64,000 bases of DNA, taken from the NCBI GenBank assembly GCA_051294375.1, contig CM119269.1, positions 18,240,410 through 18,304,409 of the forward strand, given 5' to 3'. Positions 31,136-43,180 of this stretch are shown here, piece by piece. Under the pieces are notes generated by a model that saw nothing but the letters and a program-made list of their open reading frames with translations, was not told the DNA's origin and did no database searches. The position numbers and the translations under genes were made by a program. The DNA is from Paraspadella gotoi (taxonomy: Eukaryota; Chaetognatha). Within the stretch, counting starts at the first letter, position 1. Every line of letters begins with the position of its first letter.

Positions 31136-31660
31136 ATTAAATCTGGCCTCTCCAATCTTGTCGAGCGTTCTCGATCTTACGATTTAAGCCGGCAACGCCT
31201 TATGTCGATCTGCGTCAGGCAGGTTTTTCTCGGTTCGGTCAGTTCTTGCAATAATTTGTCGATTCGTTGTTTTCGTTCCCTGCCCCCTTTCCGTCGTAGG
31301 TTTAAGAATCATTGACCCTTCATCGTCCATCGTCACTTTTCGCTTTAACTTGTTTTATAGGGATTTTGTCTTTTCGTCGGTTGGTCGTTGCGGTCGTCGT
31401 TCGTCATTGTCGTCGGTCTCAGATGGACACTCAGATACTCTTGATCCTCTTTTCTCTTTTTAAAGCGATGAAGAGATCCTTGAAAGATTTCAAGTATTAA
31501 AGAACAAATATTTTAAATAACTAAGGAACGGTTAATTCCAATGTATTGACGCCGCGAGAGTTGATGTTATTTTCATAGTGGTATTTCCCTTGATCACGGT
31601 GATTATGACATGGACATCGACATGTACAGCATTAAGAGTCTTTTTTATTCTCTGTCTTAA
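31135..31660. repeat. Inverted duplication arm 2 (partner 28995-29425)
   Basis: The reverse complement carries the words ttggaatt, gtcgatgtccatgtcataat and ctgagtgtcc, in the order of arm 1 with frequent indels. Confidence 0.8.
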
Positions 31661-32284
31661 ATAACCATAATAAAAAACGCAGCAACTGACAGATATGAGG
31701 CAAATTATGTGCATGTGCATTTTTTAATTATTAAGCTTGGGACCAGAACCGCACGGACAGAGCGATACCGACCGACGCCAAGAATCCGACCACAAAAAAG
31801 AGCTGGGAACTTATAAGAGTTGCAGTAACTAACAAAAAAACTTTGGTATGTACGTATTAAAATGAAACAGAAAATAAGAATAAAACAAAACAATTTTTTT
31901 TTTTTTAGTTTTGTTTTTTTTCGAGAGTCGAATAGTCGTTGGAAAAAAAAGCACTTTGAAAACTCCGGACATTTAATATGGGTGTAAGGATAAAATATTA
32001 AAATCGCTGGGAAGAATAGTCACGGAAAAAAAAACCCGGAGAGTGCAGTGGAGAGAACAGAGGCCCGGCTGGGATGAGAACATACACACCGGCGATACCG
32101 CCTACGAAAATCGCGCGCGTGGGAAAATATCATGCGAAAAAAAAACCGGAAGAGTGAGGAGAGACAGAGAGAGGGAGGGAAGACAGAGAGAGCGGAGGAG
32201 AGAGCCAGAGATGAGTGTTTCGCGATGTTGGAGAGATCTCTTCTCTTTGTGNNNNNNNNNNNNNNNNNNNNNNNNNTCTCTCTC
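31661..32284. other. Intergenic, no gene recognised
   Basis: AT-rich, then a GA-rich segment before the gap at 32252-32276. The open frame through the gap is not supported. Confidence 0.5.
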
Positions 32285-32520
32285 TCTCTCTCTCTCTCTT
32301 CCCTGGGCCCGGGTTTGTTTGACTTCTGTTCGAGAGATGCAATCCGAAAGATTCTCCACCGAAACTCGATTTTTACTTTTTTTTCTCGATTTCACCGAAT
32401 CAACGACAGACCATTTTATTTTTCTAAATGTTTTTTTTGTTTTCGTTTTTTATAAAGTTTTTGTTTTCATTTCCCGCGATTTTATTTTCCCAGCTTCTTT
32501 TTTGAATATTTTTTATGCCC
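32285..32520. repeat. Inverted duplication arm (partner 29845-30110)
   Basis: Follows the 32252-32276 gap and a short TC run. Its reverse complement matches the partner with indels. Confidence 0.8.
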
Positions 32521-32911
32521 TCCGATTTCGTTTCATTTCNNNNNNNNNNNNNNNNNNNNNNNNNNNNNNNNNNNNNNNNNNNNNNNNNNNNNNNNNNNNN
32601 NNNNNNNNNNNNNNNNNNNNNNNNNNNNNNNNNNNNNNNNNNNNNNNNNNNNNNNNNNNNNNNNNNNNNNNNNNNNNNNNNNNNNNNNNNNNNNNNNNNN
32701 NNNNNNNNNNNNNNNNNNNNNNNNNNNNNNNNNNNNNNNNNNNNNNNNNNNNNNNNNNNNNNNNNNNNNNNNNNNNNNNNNNNNNNNNNNNNNNNNNNNN
32801 NNNNNNNNNNNNNNNNNNNNNNNNNNNNNNNNNNNNNNNNNNNNNNNNNNNNNNNNNNNNNNNNNNNNNNNNNNNNNNNNNNNNNNNNNNNNNNNNNNNN
32901 NNNNNNNNTTC

Positions 32912-33753
32912 GTCGAGTTCTGTTTTAAACACTTAACATTCTTTCTATATTTCGATTCTTGAAATTCCTTTTTTAAATTTTTTTTAAGACACAAAACCAA
33001 GCGAATGTTTTTTTCATTCAAAAATGTTTTTTTTCTGTATTTTTTGCCTTAATTTACGGTCCCTATCTTCGTTGTCAACCCCTAACCTCATTAGTCATTA
33101 ACCAACTCTAAGTTTAACCCTGTTAACTCGTCAATTCTTCGTTCACTGACGCCCAATTTAAAACTCATAAAACATAATATCCTCTAGGCGTAATAAGTTA
33201 TTTCTAACGTTTTATAATCATGTTATAATCCTTGTCATCCATAGTAATTATTATTAATAATTCTGCGAAATACTTGTTGTTTGATCTGTCGATTTTTTCA
33301 GAAATGTTAAATTTCGTATAACGCAATTTAGGTTTTCAGTGACTAAACATATTTATTATTTAACGAGGACGATATATGCTTATTAAGTTATTTCAATCTA
33401 TCCCAGTCAAGCGGTTAAACCTATCCCGTTTGGCTCAGCTCACTAAAACTACCCCCGGTTAATGTGAGAATCACTTTTCCTTCCCCTTCTTTCACAGTGA
33501 TAAATTCCTTCGCCTCTAATGAATTTGTGATGTTCTTCCCTTTTCTTTTTCCCCGCGCTCTAGTCACTGTTTCGTCCAACGATTCGTTTCTCCATCTTTG
33601 TTTGATTGTTTTCGTTGCATCGTCACTGTTTTCAAAGTCGGAGTTGACGACAACAGCAGAAATTGTTCGGCTGCTCATTTCACGCCTTCATCGCAATTTC
33701 CCAATGTGAAGCTCTTTTAACTGTTTGGCTTTAAAGGCCTTAATTGAATTAAA

Positions 33754-33755
<2 letters not shown>
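32912..33755. repeat. Large palindrome, left arm
   Basis: The 840-base arm is the reverse complement of 33787-34680 except for scattered one-base indels and rare substitutions. It starts at the edge of a 369-base gap. No gene seen. Confidence 0.92.

Positions 33756-33786
<31 letters not shown>
33756..33786. repeat. (TC)n at palindrome centre
   Basis: A pure TC run separates the two arms of the palindrome; the arms touch it on both sides (ttaattgaattaaacg / cgtttaattcaattataag). Confidence 0.95.
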
Positions 33787-33789
<3 letters not shown>

Positions 33790-34680
33790 TTAATTCAATT
33801 ATAAGGCCTTTAAAGCCCAAACAGTTTAAAAGAGCTCCTTCACATTGGAAATTGCCGTATGTGAAGGCGTGAAATGAGCAGCCGAACAATTTCTGGCTGT
33901 TGTCGTCAAGGCCCCGACTTTGAAAACAGTAACGATGCAACGAAAACAATCAAACAAAGATGGAAAAAACGAAATCGTTGGACGAAACCAGTGACAAAAG
34001 AGCGCGGTGAAAAAGAAAAATGAAGAACATCACAAAATTCATTATGAGGCGAAGGAATTTATCACTGCTGAAAGATAAGGGGATAGGAAAAGTGATTCTC
34101 ACATTAACCGGGCGGTAGTTTAGTGCAGCTTGAGCCAAACGGGATAAGCGTTTAACCGCTTTGACTGCGGATAGATTGAAATAACTTAATAAGCATATAT
34201 TCGTCCTCTGTTAAATAATAAATTTGTTATAGTCACTGAAAAACCTAAATTCGTTAATACGAAATTTAACATTCTTGAAAAAATCGACAGATCAAACAAC
34301 AAGTATTTCGCAGAATTATTAATAATAATTACTATGGATGACAAGATTATAACATGATTATAAAACGTTAGAAATAAACACTTATTACGCCCTTAGAGGC
34401 ATATTATGTTTTCATGACGTTTTTTAATATTGGGCGTCAGTGAACGAAGAATTGACGGAGTGTAACAGGGTTAAACTTAGAGTTGGAGTTTTAAGCATGA
34501 TCAGGCGTATGACTAATGAGGTTAGGGGTTGACAACGAAGATTAGACCGTAAAATTAAGGCAAAAAATACAGAAAAAAAACATTCGCTTGTGTTTTGTGT
34601 CTTAAAAAAAATGTTAAAAAAGGAATTTCAGAAATCGAAATATAGAAAGAATGTTAAGTGTTTAAAACAGAACTCGGTAC
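33787..34680. repeat. Large palindrome, right arm
   Basis: Mirror of 32912-33755, ending gtgtttaaaacagaactcgg, the complement of the left arm's start. Confidence 0.92.
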
Positions 34681-35542
34681 CGAAAAAGTGAGTGTAAAAC
34701 CCAAAAGGTGACGATGATATCCTGTGTCATGATTTTCCATTATTCACTTTCGACCTTGAGGCAGAGTGATAAACTCTTAAACTCCCTCCTGAGATGTCGA
34801 CGCNNNNNNNNNNNNNNNNNNNNNNNNNTCTCTCTCTCTCTCTCTCTCTCTGATCAGTAACCAAATAAGGTTAACCGTTCTCAAAAAAGATAATTTTTTA
34901 TATCTCACGTACTGTTTCATTTCAAAGCATAAAAAAGCAAAAGTGGACAAATGTGTAAACTGATTTCTTTTTCTACAACAGCCTTGAAATGGTAAGTTTA
35001 AATCGTTTTTCTTTATATAAATATATAATTATATAAATTGTCGATTTTACCTGACCGTTCATTCAGCCTTTGGCTATATCTTCCCCACCAATTGTTAACT
35101 TTCGGTGACAAACATCGGTTTTTATTTGATACCACGAGAACCATTGTAAATCAAAGGAAACTAAACAAGGAGATAGTTTGTTTGTTTGTTTCAAACATCA
35201 CGATTTGAATATTTTCGAGGAACTGTACTAAAACTTGAAATTTGGGGGTCTTCCTTTTTTTTTTCCTTGAATGAAAATAGAAATCTTTCGTCATCGTTCT
35301 TTTTTTCTCCCTCTCTGTCTGACTCTCTCTTGAGACGAACCTAAGATATGTTGAAAGGCGCATCTCAAAAATAAAAAGTTGTTTCATAGAAAAAAGATTC
35401 GCCCTTACCCGTAAACCCAACCCCTCACCCGAGCCGCCGGCCTCCGTCGCTACTCGAGATAACACCCGCATTTAAATTTCCATTCGCCCGAAGAAAAAGT
35501 GTCTCTCTCTCACTCGGAAATAGGACATTTTTAAAACATATT

Positions 35543-35589
<47 letters not shown>

Positions 35590-37590
35590 GGAAATGGAAG
35601 GACAATTTTAAAACACATTTACTCTATTAAGAACAATAAAAGGAGAATCAAATAATAAAAGAAAACTATATATTAATATATACATGAAAAAGTATTTGTA
35701 CGGATAAAAATGTTTTAATTTGGATAAGGAAGCATCGCAACGCGAAGCCATCTTCTATTTTTAATAGAAAAGCGATAAACAACGAAACAAGACAGCGTTG
35801 ATTTTTGCGTCGCTATGAGCAACATAGGGAGGCGGGGTGGAGGTAATGGCCAGTCTGGTAGAATTTGTAAGATTTCAGGGCGGAAACATGGGGTATAATT
35901 TCGAGATTGTCTCCGCCTTCCTCTTTCTTTCTCTCTCGTCATCATCTCTCGTCTCTCTCTCTCTCTCTCTCATCTCTTATCTCTCTCTATTTCGGTCGGT
36001 CGGTCGACCTTTTTAGATCCAACGTTGGCGCATTTTCTTAAAAGTGACGATGTTTCGAATAAAAACGTCAAAAGAATGACGTCCCAACAAAAGGAAATTT
36101 TAGAAAGAGATAGGGTGAGGAGGGGAGAGAGAGAGTAAGAAAGCGAGAGAGAGACAGAGAGGGAAAGAGAGGGGGAGATAGAGAAAGAGAGAGGGAGAGA
36201 CTCAGGGAAGGAAGGAGTGACGGAAAAAAATGAAAAAAAATCAAATGGGGATGAGAAATCGAGAGGGAGAGAGAGAGAGAGAGAGTGAGAGAGAGAGAGA
36301 GATGGTGTAAAAACTGCCAAAAAAGGCGCCGGCGTCACTGGTTCCAAGCTAGATGGCGCTCGCGATCAAAACAGAAACTTTTTTCTTTTCATTCTCCTTT
36401 TTTTTTCTTTTCTCGAAACCGTCATCAATCAAAATTTTGTTTTCATTTTCAGGGGAAGACGCGAATGGGACCGTAACTTATTTTCATAAAATTTAAATAT
36501 CAAACCTAAAAAAAAAAAGTTGAAACAAATTTTGATTTTAAAACTACATAAATTAATTAATTCATTAATTAAGCCAAAGAAATTAACACAATTTAGTATC
36601 TCAAAACTAAGAAGAACTAGAAGACTAAAACTAAATGTCACCCTGACCTTCGACTATTTACTTTCGCTCTTTATAAATCTTGCACACGTTCGTCTCAGAC
36701 TCTGCGATTAAAATTCCTTCTTGACTCAATCGTATTAAATTTTGTTTTTTAAAGTTAATATTGCTCAAAAAAGTCAAGAAAGAGCGTTTATCGGCAGGCA
36801 AAGAGCCAAAATCTAAAACGCAAAAAGCCAAAATCCAGACAAAAACAAAAAAAAATCGACACCAAGTGAAAAAAAAAAAATTCTCGGAATCTTCGCCAAC
36901 TTCATTTTTTAGCGTCTTTTTCTTTCCGCCCCCTTTCCCTCCCCCAAAACCCCCACCCCCCAATGTCCTTTTTCATTCTTCCATACGCCCTCCTCATTCC
37001 TTCTTCATTCCTACTTCGACCCTCTCGTCCCTTTCTTCATTGTCGCCCCTATTTCTTTCTCCGGACGGTCTCTCCCCCCCCACGTCTTCTTTCTCTCCCC
37101 CGCCCTCGACACTGCCGTTTATTTTTCTCTTACGCCTGCCCGCTCTTTCTCGCTTTATTTTCTCGGAAACGCTGATTGGCTGTCATTTAAATATTTCGGC
37201 TGTTAGCGATTGGTCGCTGTGGATGTCTCTTTGCTGGGCGAAGCAGAATTTTATTGTCAATCTTCGTTAACTTACCTCCCGACCCCATTGTTTGAAGTGT
37301 TCTTACACTCTTTCTCTTTTGTCTTTTAAAATGACGTTCGAAATCCCCAAACGTCAGATGGCAAAAGTTGATTCGATTCCCAGGCCAATTCGAATCACGT
37401 TTCCATGCCAACAGGAAAGTCTCGCGTGGAATTTTCGCAACTACGTATATTCCATGATGCATTCGCCTAAAAAACTTTAAAATGCAATATTATGAACTGA
37501 ATGAAAGGAGAACCCAATTTTTTTTTAGAAAATTTCGTATCTGAATCCTTTTTTAATGCGAATGTTTTAATTTGTTTAAAATTTGTTTTT
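34681..37590. other. Intergenic with TC/GA microsatellites
   Basis: No gene recognised. TC runs at 34829-34850, 35546-35584 and 35950-35972, GA-rich sequence at 36115-36302, and pyrimidine-rich C/T sequence at 36910-37170. Open frames are Ser/Leu-, Arg/Glu- or Phe-rich. Confidence 0.6.
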
Positions 37591-37599
37591 ATTTGTTTT

Positions 37600-37850
37600 T
37601 ATTTGTTGCATCTTATTTTTCTCTTTACGATTGCACCATCCCTTACTTCATGGAATTGCATCTTCTCTTTCCTTTTAAGATTACATCTACCTTTCATGTT
37701 GCGATTGCATCTTCCCTTTTCTTTAAGATTGCATCTTCCCTTTTCTTTAAGATTACATCTTCCCTTTCTCCTCTCGATTGCATCCGTCCCTTTCCCGAGA
37801 TCGCATCTACTCTTCCGCCGAGATCGCATCGGCAACGTCGCCGAGATTGT
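37600..37850. repeat. Degenerate 24-base minisatellite
   Basis: About nine imperfect units of the type gattgcatcttcccttttct, visible on the minus strand as a repeating GRCNLKEK-like peptide. Confidence 0.75.
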
Positions 37851-38124
37851 ATCGCAGAATTTTCTTTGCTGTTGCGTCGTTTCCCCGGATTTGAGATGTT
37901 ATCTCGTTGAGAAGCGATTTCGTCTTTTTTCAGACAAACGATTTCAATTCTTTTCCCACCGAACGATCACATTTAAGCGAACCAGCTCCTTCTTAAATTA
38001 TACTTTTTATATTTGATCGTTTGCTGTGCCCAGAAAAACGATATTTTAGCATAACATTCGCTAAGTTTTTTTTTCATATTGTATTAGATAATTTTTTAAA
38101 TTCTTTTTGTCACGGCAATTTGTT

Positions 38125-38290
38125 TTGGTATTACTCCTAACCTTGACCTAATCCTGAACCCTAAACCCTAAATCCGTAATTTTAACTCGTCTCTGACTCT
38201 AACCCATATCCCTAACCTTAATCACAAACCAAGTCTCCTAACCTTAATCCTTAAATCTAACCTATTTTTAACTTTAAAAAATTAACCTAA
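38125..38290. repeat. Degenerate CCTAA-rich block
   Basis: Scattered cctaa, ccctaaa and taacctt words (gaaccctaaaccctaaatc), resembling a decayed telomere-like array, without a regular period. Confidence 0.5.
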
Positions 38291-40631
38291 TTTCGAATTT
38301 AAGACAAAATGAGGCCACCAGGGTCGCAGTTGTTCTTTTTAATTTTTGTTTCTTCTATTTTATTCACTGCAATTATTTGATTTTTGTCGCAGTGCGCGTT
38401 TGATTGAAAAGTTTTTTGATGTCTTTTAAAAAAATATTAAATAAATGTTCGACAACAACATGAGTGACTTGGACGATTAAAAACAACGACGACGATGACG
38501 ACGACAGAGACAACGATGAGAAGAACGAGGACGATGAGGACGACGATGAAGACGACAACGACGAATAAACCGCGGCTAAATGAAATACAAAGTCAAAGGA
38601 GCCGGATTAAGATTAATGAGTCCCAATCGAAATTCCATTTCCCTTCGAACCGACGCATTCATAATTGGAAAAAGCTACAAAAAAAAAAGTCCGGGTTATT
38701 CCTACTTTTTGAATTCTAATTATTAGACGAGAGAGATGAGAGATGAGCAGAGATGAGAGGAGAGAGAGGAGAGAGAGAGAGGAGAACGAATGAGAAGAGC
38801 AGAGAGAGAGAAGAGATTTTATAACGAAAAGGGATTAATAGTGAAGTGCGAAGACTATGTAGTATGCAGATCCTAGGTCTCCGTCGGCCGCCCGCTGCCG
38901 CCGCTCGCTGTGCCGCCGACCGTCGCGCTCAAACGACCGACTCCAAGCGCGAAGCGCCACCAGCGTCTGGAACAGGAATTATTCATAAAATCCGAGAAAA
39001 AGTAATGAAAACTGGGACATCAAAAGGACCATTAGCATATTCTTCGGTGGGGAAAAAAGAGAATGAGAAAACATGACGACGAGAATGAAAGAGAGAAAGA
39101 AAGAGACAGACAAGAAAGTAGAAAGAGAGAAAAAATATCAAAGAGAGAGGAGAGGAGGAGGAAAGAGAGAGAGAGAGAGAGAGAGAGTAGAGAGAATCTA
39201 TTTTTAATTATAATCACTCTAGGAGAGAGATGTTTTTATGCAGCGCCGAGTTGTTGTTGTTTGCTAGTTTCCGCATTCAAACAATTGCCAGACGCCCAAA
39301 CCGAAAATTGAGACATTTGCGACTCAGATTTCGCGATGAGAAAAATGTCGACGGATCCAGAATTTGAAAATCCGGATACCCGACGAGAGAGAGAGAGGAG
39401 AGAGAGACGAGAGAGGAGAGAGACGAGAGAGAAGATGAGAAGAGGAGAGAGAGAGAGAGCAGAGAGAGCGTTTTATTCGTTTAAGTTTAAATTTTTGTTT
39501 ATTTTTGACAAAACGAATTTCGCATACATTTGTGTCTTATAACATTCTCTTTTGGCGATGTAGAAGACTTTCACCAATCAGCTAACCACGACCAGTCTAA
39601 ATGTTAAATATTCTTATTTTTATAACCTGTATGGACGCTTGCATCTCGATAGCTTTGCCTATCCCTAATTGTTTAAAATCTATTTTTGTGTTGTACTTGC
39701 ATGTTCTAGATAACTTTTGAAAAAAACGAGAAACTTTTATCCTTTCTTGTGGTGGTCCACAGTCCATCGCGTCGTTTCTTCACCGGATCCCTCATCCTTT
39801 CCAATCCATGACTCTTCGGAGAGACGAGAACTTTAACTTGCCTTCCCTTTCCCTTATCGCTTTTATTTCGAGAAAAATTATTACATCTCTCCTCTCTCTT
39901 CCTCCTCTCTCTCTCCCTCTGCTCTCTCTCTCTCTCTCTCTCTCTCCTGCACTTATCTCATTGACGTTCTTAACAAGGATCAGGTCGTTCTGTCGTTTTT
40001 ATTCCGCACATCTCGATACATAAATCTCTTTTTTTTTCATTGAGCTTAAGCGCCCCCCTCTCTCTCTCTCTCCTTCTCTCTCTCTTCTCTCTCTCTCTCT
40101 CTTCCTCTCTCTCTCTCTCTCTCTCTCTCCTCCTCTCGCTCACAAAATCCGTTGCTAAACATTATCACTTATTTTTAACCATTACGAATTCCACAAAAAA
40201 AGTCGCTATTTTTTCTTCGTCCCCAAAGATTTAGTCGCGATTCCTTTTCATTTCCGCAAATTCCATCGACATTTCAGCTTGCATTTAATTTTCTTTTTCT
40301 CTCTCTCTCTCTCTCTCTCTCACTTAATTTTTTTGATCCCCAATTTTAGTCTTTGTATCTTTTATATTCCCGTTCAAATTTTTTATCTCCCTTCTGCTTC
40401 TCCAAATTATTTCCCCCTTTTTATATTTTTTTTTCCTTTTCCCCCCCGGAAATTCCCTTTGGCTCCGTTTTATTAGTTGTTCCGTTAAATTCCGCTTGAG
40501 GGACGAAATTGTAAAGGGCGAAAATCTCAAACCCAAACAAAAAGCAAAACAAACAAAGTCTAAGAAGAAAATAATAGTATAATACGACGTCAATATGACG
40601 GCAAAGCTGACAAAGACGACAATGACAATGA

Positions 40632-40702
<71 letters not shown>

Positions 40703-40976
40703 TATATATATAAATTTCTGTGAACGAATTAAAGAATCATTTTTCAAGGAATAGAGATATCGCCAGGAAATCAAGAGAGAAAATTGTCTATGCTAAAATG
40801 TAATTTTCAATCACCCACTTTTCTCCACAGATCGTGGATGACACCAAAGAATAATAGTAGTAATATACGCATATATATAAACAAAGATTCTACTCAAAAC
40901 GTTTCATGTATTTTTCATTTCAAGAATGCATTGTCGTCGTTGTCGTCGTCGTCATCCTCATCGTCGTTGTTTCGCT
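38291..40976. other. Intergenic with GAC, GA, TC and TA microsatellites
   Basis: (GAC/GAT)n at 38482-38560, GA-rich 38728-38810 and 39063-39190 and 39384-39470, TC-rich 39890-39945 and 40060-40130, and (TC)n(TA)n at 40631-40700. No gene seen. Confidence 0.6.
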
Positions 40977-41042
40977 GGTAAAAGATCTCACAAAAGATCT
41001 CACAAAAGATCTCACAAAAGATCACACAAAAGATCTCACAAA
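40977..41042. repeat. 12-base tandem repeat
   Basis: Five units of acaaaagatctc, one with a single substitution (gatcac). It translates as TKDL repeats but has no supported gene around it. Confidence 0.9.
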
Positions 41043-41812
41043 ATCGCTCGGTTCCCCAGAGACGAAACGTGATTCGCGATTTCGGTCGAAGGAATTCCTC
41101 ACCTTTGCCTTCGCAGCCTCACCTCGTAGATTCACCTTTCTTCTCCCTCGCTCTGACTCACTCCCCGCCATCCCCTCCACTCCCCCGTCCACAACCCCCG
41201 TATCGAAATTCACTCCATAAATTCATCCACTCATCACTCAACCAATTCCCGACTTGCTTTTCGCATCTCACGATCAAGAATTTCGATAACCGTTAAGAAC
41301 CGAATTTTCCCGTTTCCCATTTCATCAGAGGCGCATATTTACCCTTTTTCATCTCATATTCGCTTTATTCACCCTCCACTCACCCTCAACCTCAACCCTC
41401 TCCTCCTCCCCCCTTCTCCCCCCCCCTTTCTCCCGGTGAAATCGATTAATCATTTTGTGGGAAAGAAAGAAAAAAAGAAGAATCGCGACGAAATTGTGAA
41501 GAGGCGAAGCGAGGCGGTGAAGAGAGAGCGAGACGAGATTTCGTCGTCGTCGTCTTCGTCGTCGTCAACGTCAACGTCAACGTCGTCGTCGTCGTCGTCA
41601 TCCCTGACGCCGTGTCAGTTTTGGTCGTTGTCATCGTCAACTGCAGTGATTGACAATTACATCGGCGTATTATTGGCCATTGGCCAAGGTCGTCGAACGT
41701 TGTCCTCATTCTCGTCATCGAGGTAGACATTGTTTTTTAAACCCTGACTTCGTCGTCAACGTCACCTTCTTCTTTGACTGTTTGTCATTCGTAGAAGCTC
41801 GAGTGATCGTTT
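41043..41812. other. Intergenic with (GTC)n
   Basis: C/T-rich sequence, then (GTC)n-type repeats at 41540-41600. No supported gene. Confidence 0.55.
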
Positions 41813-42372
41813 CCAGCGTTCACAATTCAGCTCGAGTTCAGTTCAGTTCAGTTCGGTTCACAATTCAGCTTGAGTGATCGGTTTCCATCGGGTCACAATT
41901 CAGCTCGGAGGTTCTGTTCAGTTCAGTCAGTTCAGTCACAATTTCAGTCTGAGTGATCTGTTTCCACGTTCAGATCACTTCGAATTCAGCTCGAGTTCAG
42001 TTCAGTTCAGTTTCAGTAGTTCACAATTCAGCTTGGTGAGTTCACGTTCACATTCACTAGTTCTGACCATTTCAGTTCAGTTCACAATCAAGCCTCAGTG
42101 ATCTTTCCATGTCAACAATTCGCTCGAGTTCAGTTCAGTTCGTTCAGTTTCAGGTTCAGTTTTCACAATTCAGCTCTGAGTGTTGCGTTTCACATCGTTC
42201 ATACGATTCAGCTCGATTGTTCTTTCAGTTCAGTTTCAGTTCACAATTCAGGCTCGAGTGGATCGTTTCCATCTTCACAATTTCAGCTCGAATTCCAGTT
42301 CAGTTCAGTTCAGTTCAGTTCACAATTCAGCTCGAGTGATCGTTTCCATCGTTCACAATTCAACATACAAGT
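41813..42372. repeat. Complex minisatellite with (TTCAG)n core
   Basis: Repeated block cacaattcagctcgagtgat + cgtttccatcg + variable (ttcag)n, at least seven times. Units vary by indels. No homology to a gene. Confidence 0.9.
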
Positions 42373-42538
42373 CATCATCGCGCTTGAAAATTCCCCGGTG
42401 AATCCGCGCAACAAACAAATCCCACAAAATCCATCTTTCGCCCTTCTGTAGTAAAATAAAAAAAAAATAAAAAAAAATGGGCTGAAATTCCCGAAGGCGC
42501 GGTCCTTCTCTTCTCTCGTTGATATATATCCTATCATT

Positions 42539-42720
42539 GGCGTCGTCGTCGTTTTCGTCGTCGTCTTCGTCGTCTCAGCGTCTTCGTCTTTGTGGTTCGC
42601 CTTGTCATCCTCATCATTGTTTCCATTGTCGTCGTCATCATCATGTCAACCCCGCTTTCGCCGTCGTTCTCATAGTCGTCGTCGTCGTCATCGTCCACCC
42701 ATCGACCCTCACCCAATCTG
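42539..42720. repeat. (GTC/GTT)n-rich microsatellite cluster
   Basis: Imperfect gtcgtc, gtcatcatc and gtcgtcgtcg runs. The Ser-rich or Thr-rich open frames are repeat translations. Confidence 0.8.
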
Positions 42721-43065
42721 CCTGACCTTCTTTCCTCCTTCGATTTGGAATCCGAATTTCCCTTTGGATTCGCATACAAAACTTCACCGCTCTTGCGGTC
42801 GCCGCCGATGCCGCTGCCGCTGTCGCCGCCGCTTCGGCCGCAATTTCTGCCTCCAACGCCGCCGTCGTCGCGTCGCCAAAGGGACAGATAGTACAGATGC
42901 CGAAAAAGCCAATGACTTCACTCGAAGCCTAAGTTGGCGAAAGTGTGATTCGTCTGATGCCGACGCCAGCCTAGTAAATGACTCTCCATTCGCCGCAGCA
43001 GCTGTCAAGGTTGCTCCCAGTCCGCAGGCGCTTACCATTTCCCCTTTCCGTCGCTGGATTCGTAC

Positions 43066-43180
43066 CTGCCGCCTTTGCAGCCTCTGCCGTCTCCGCCGCC
43101 TTCTCCTTAGCCGCTGCCCTTGTCATCTTTAGACTTTCCTGTTTCTCATAGTCTCTCTTTCGCTTTGCCTGCCTCACCTT
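43066..43180 (-). CDS. Possible exon encoding a Lys/Ala/Glu-rich helix
   Basis: Acceptor AAGCTTAG, donor GCAG|GTACGA. The open frame reads RQAKRKRDYEKQESLK and then MTRAAAKEKAAETAEAAKAA, a plausible charged coiled coil. A second Ala/Glu-rich open stretch, ALEAEIAAEAAATAAAAS, lies further along the minus strand near 42790-42860. No family recognised and no complete gene; it could be repeat-driven. Confidence 0.2.

Noticed and set aside
40977-41042. TKDL peptide repeats as a repetitive protein
   Set aside because: A 12-base tandem repeat without start, splice context or conserved flanks.
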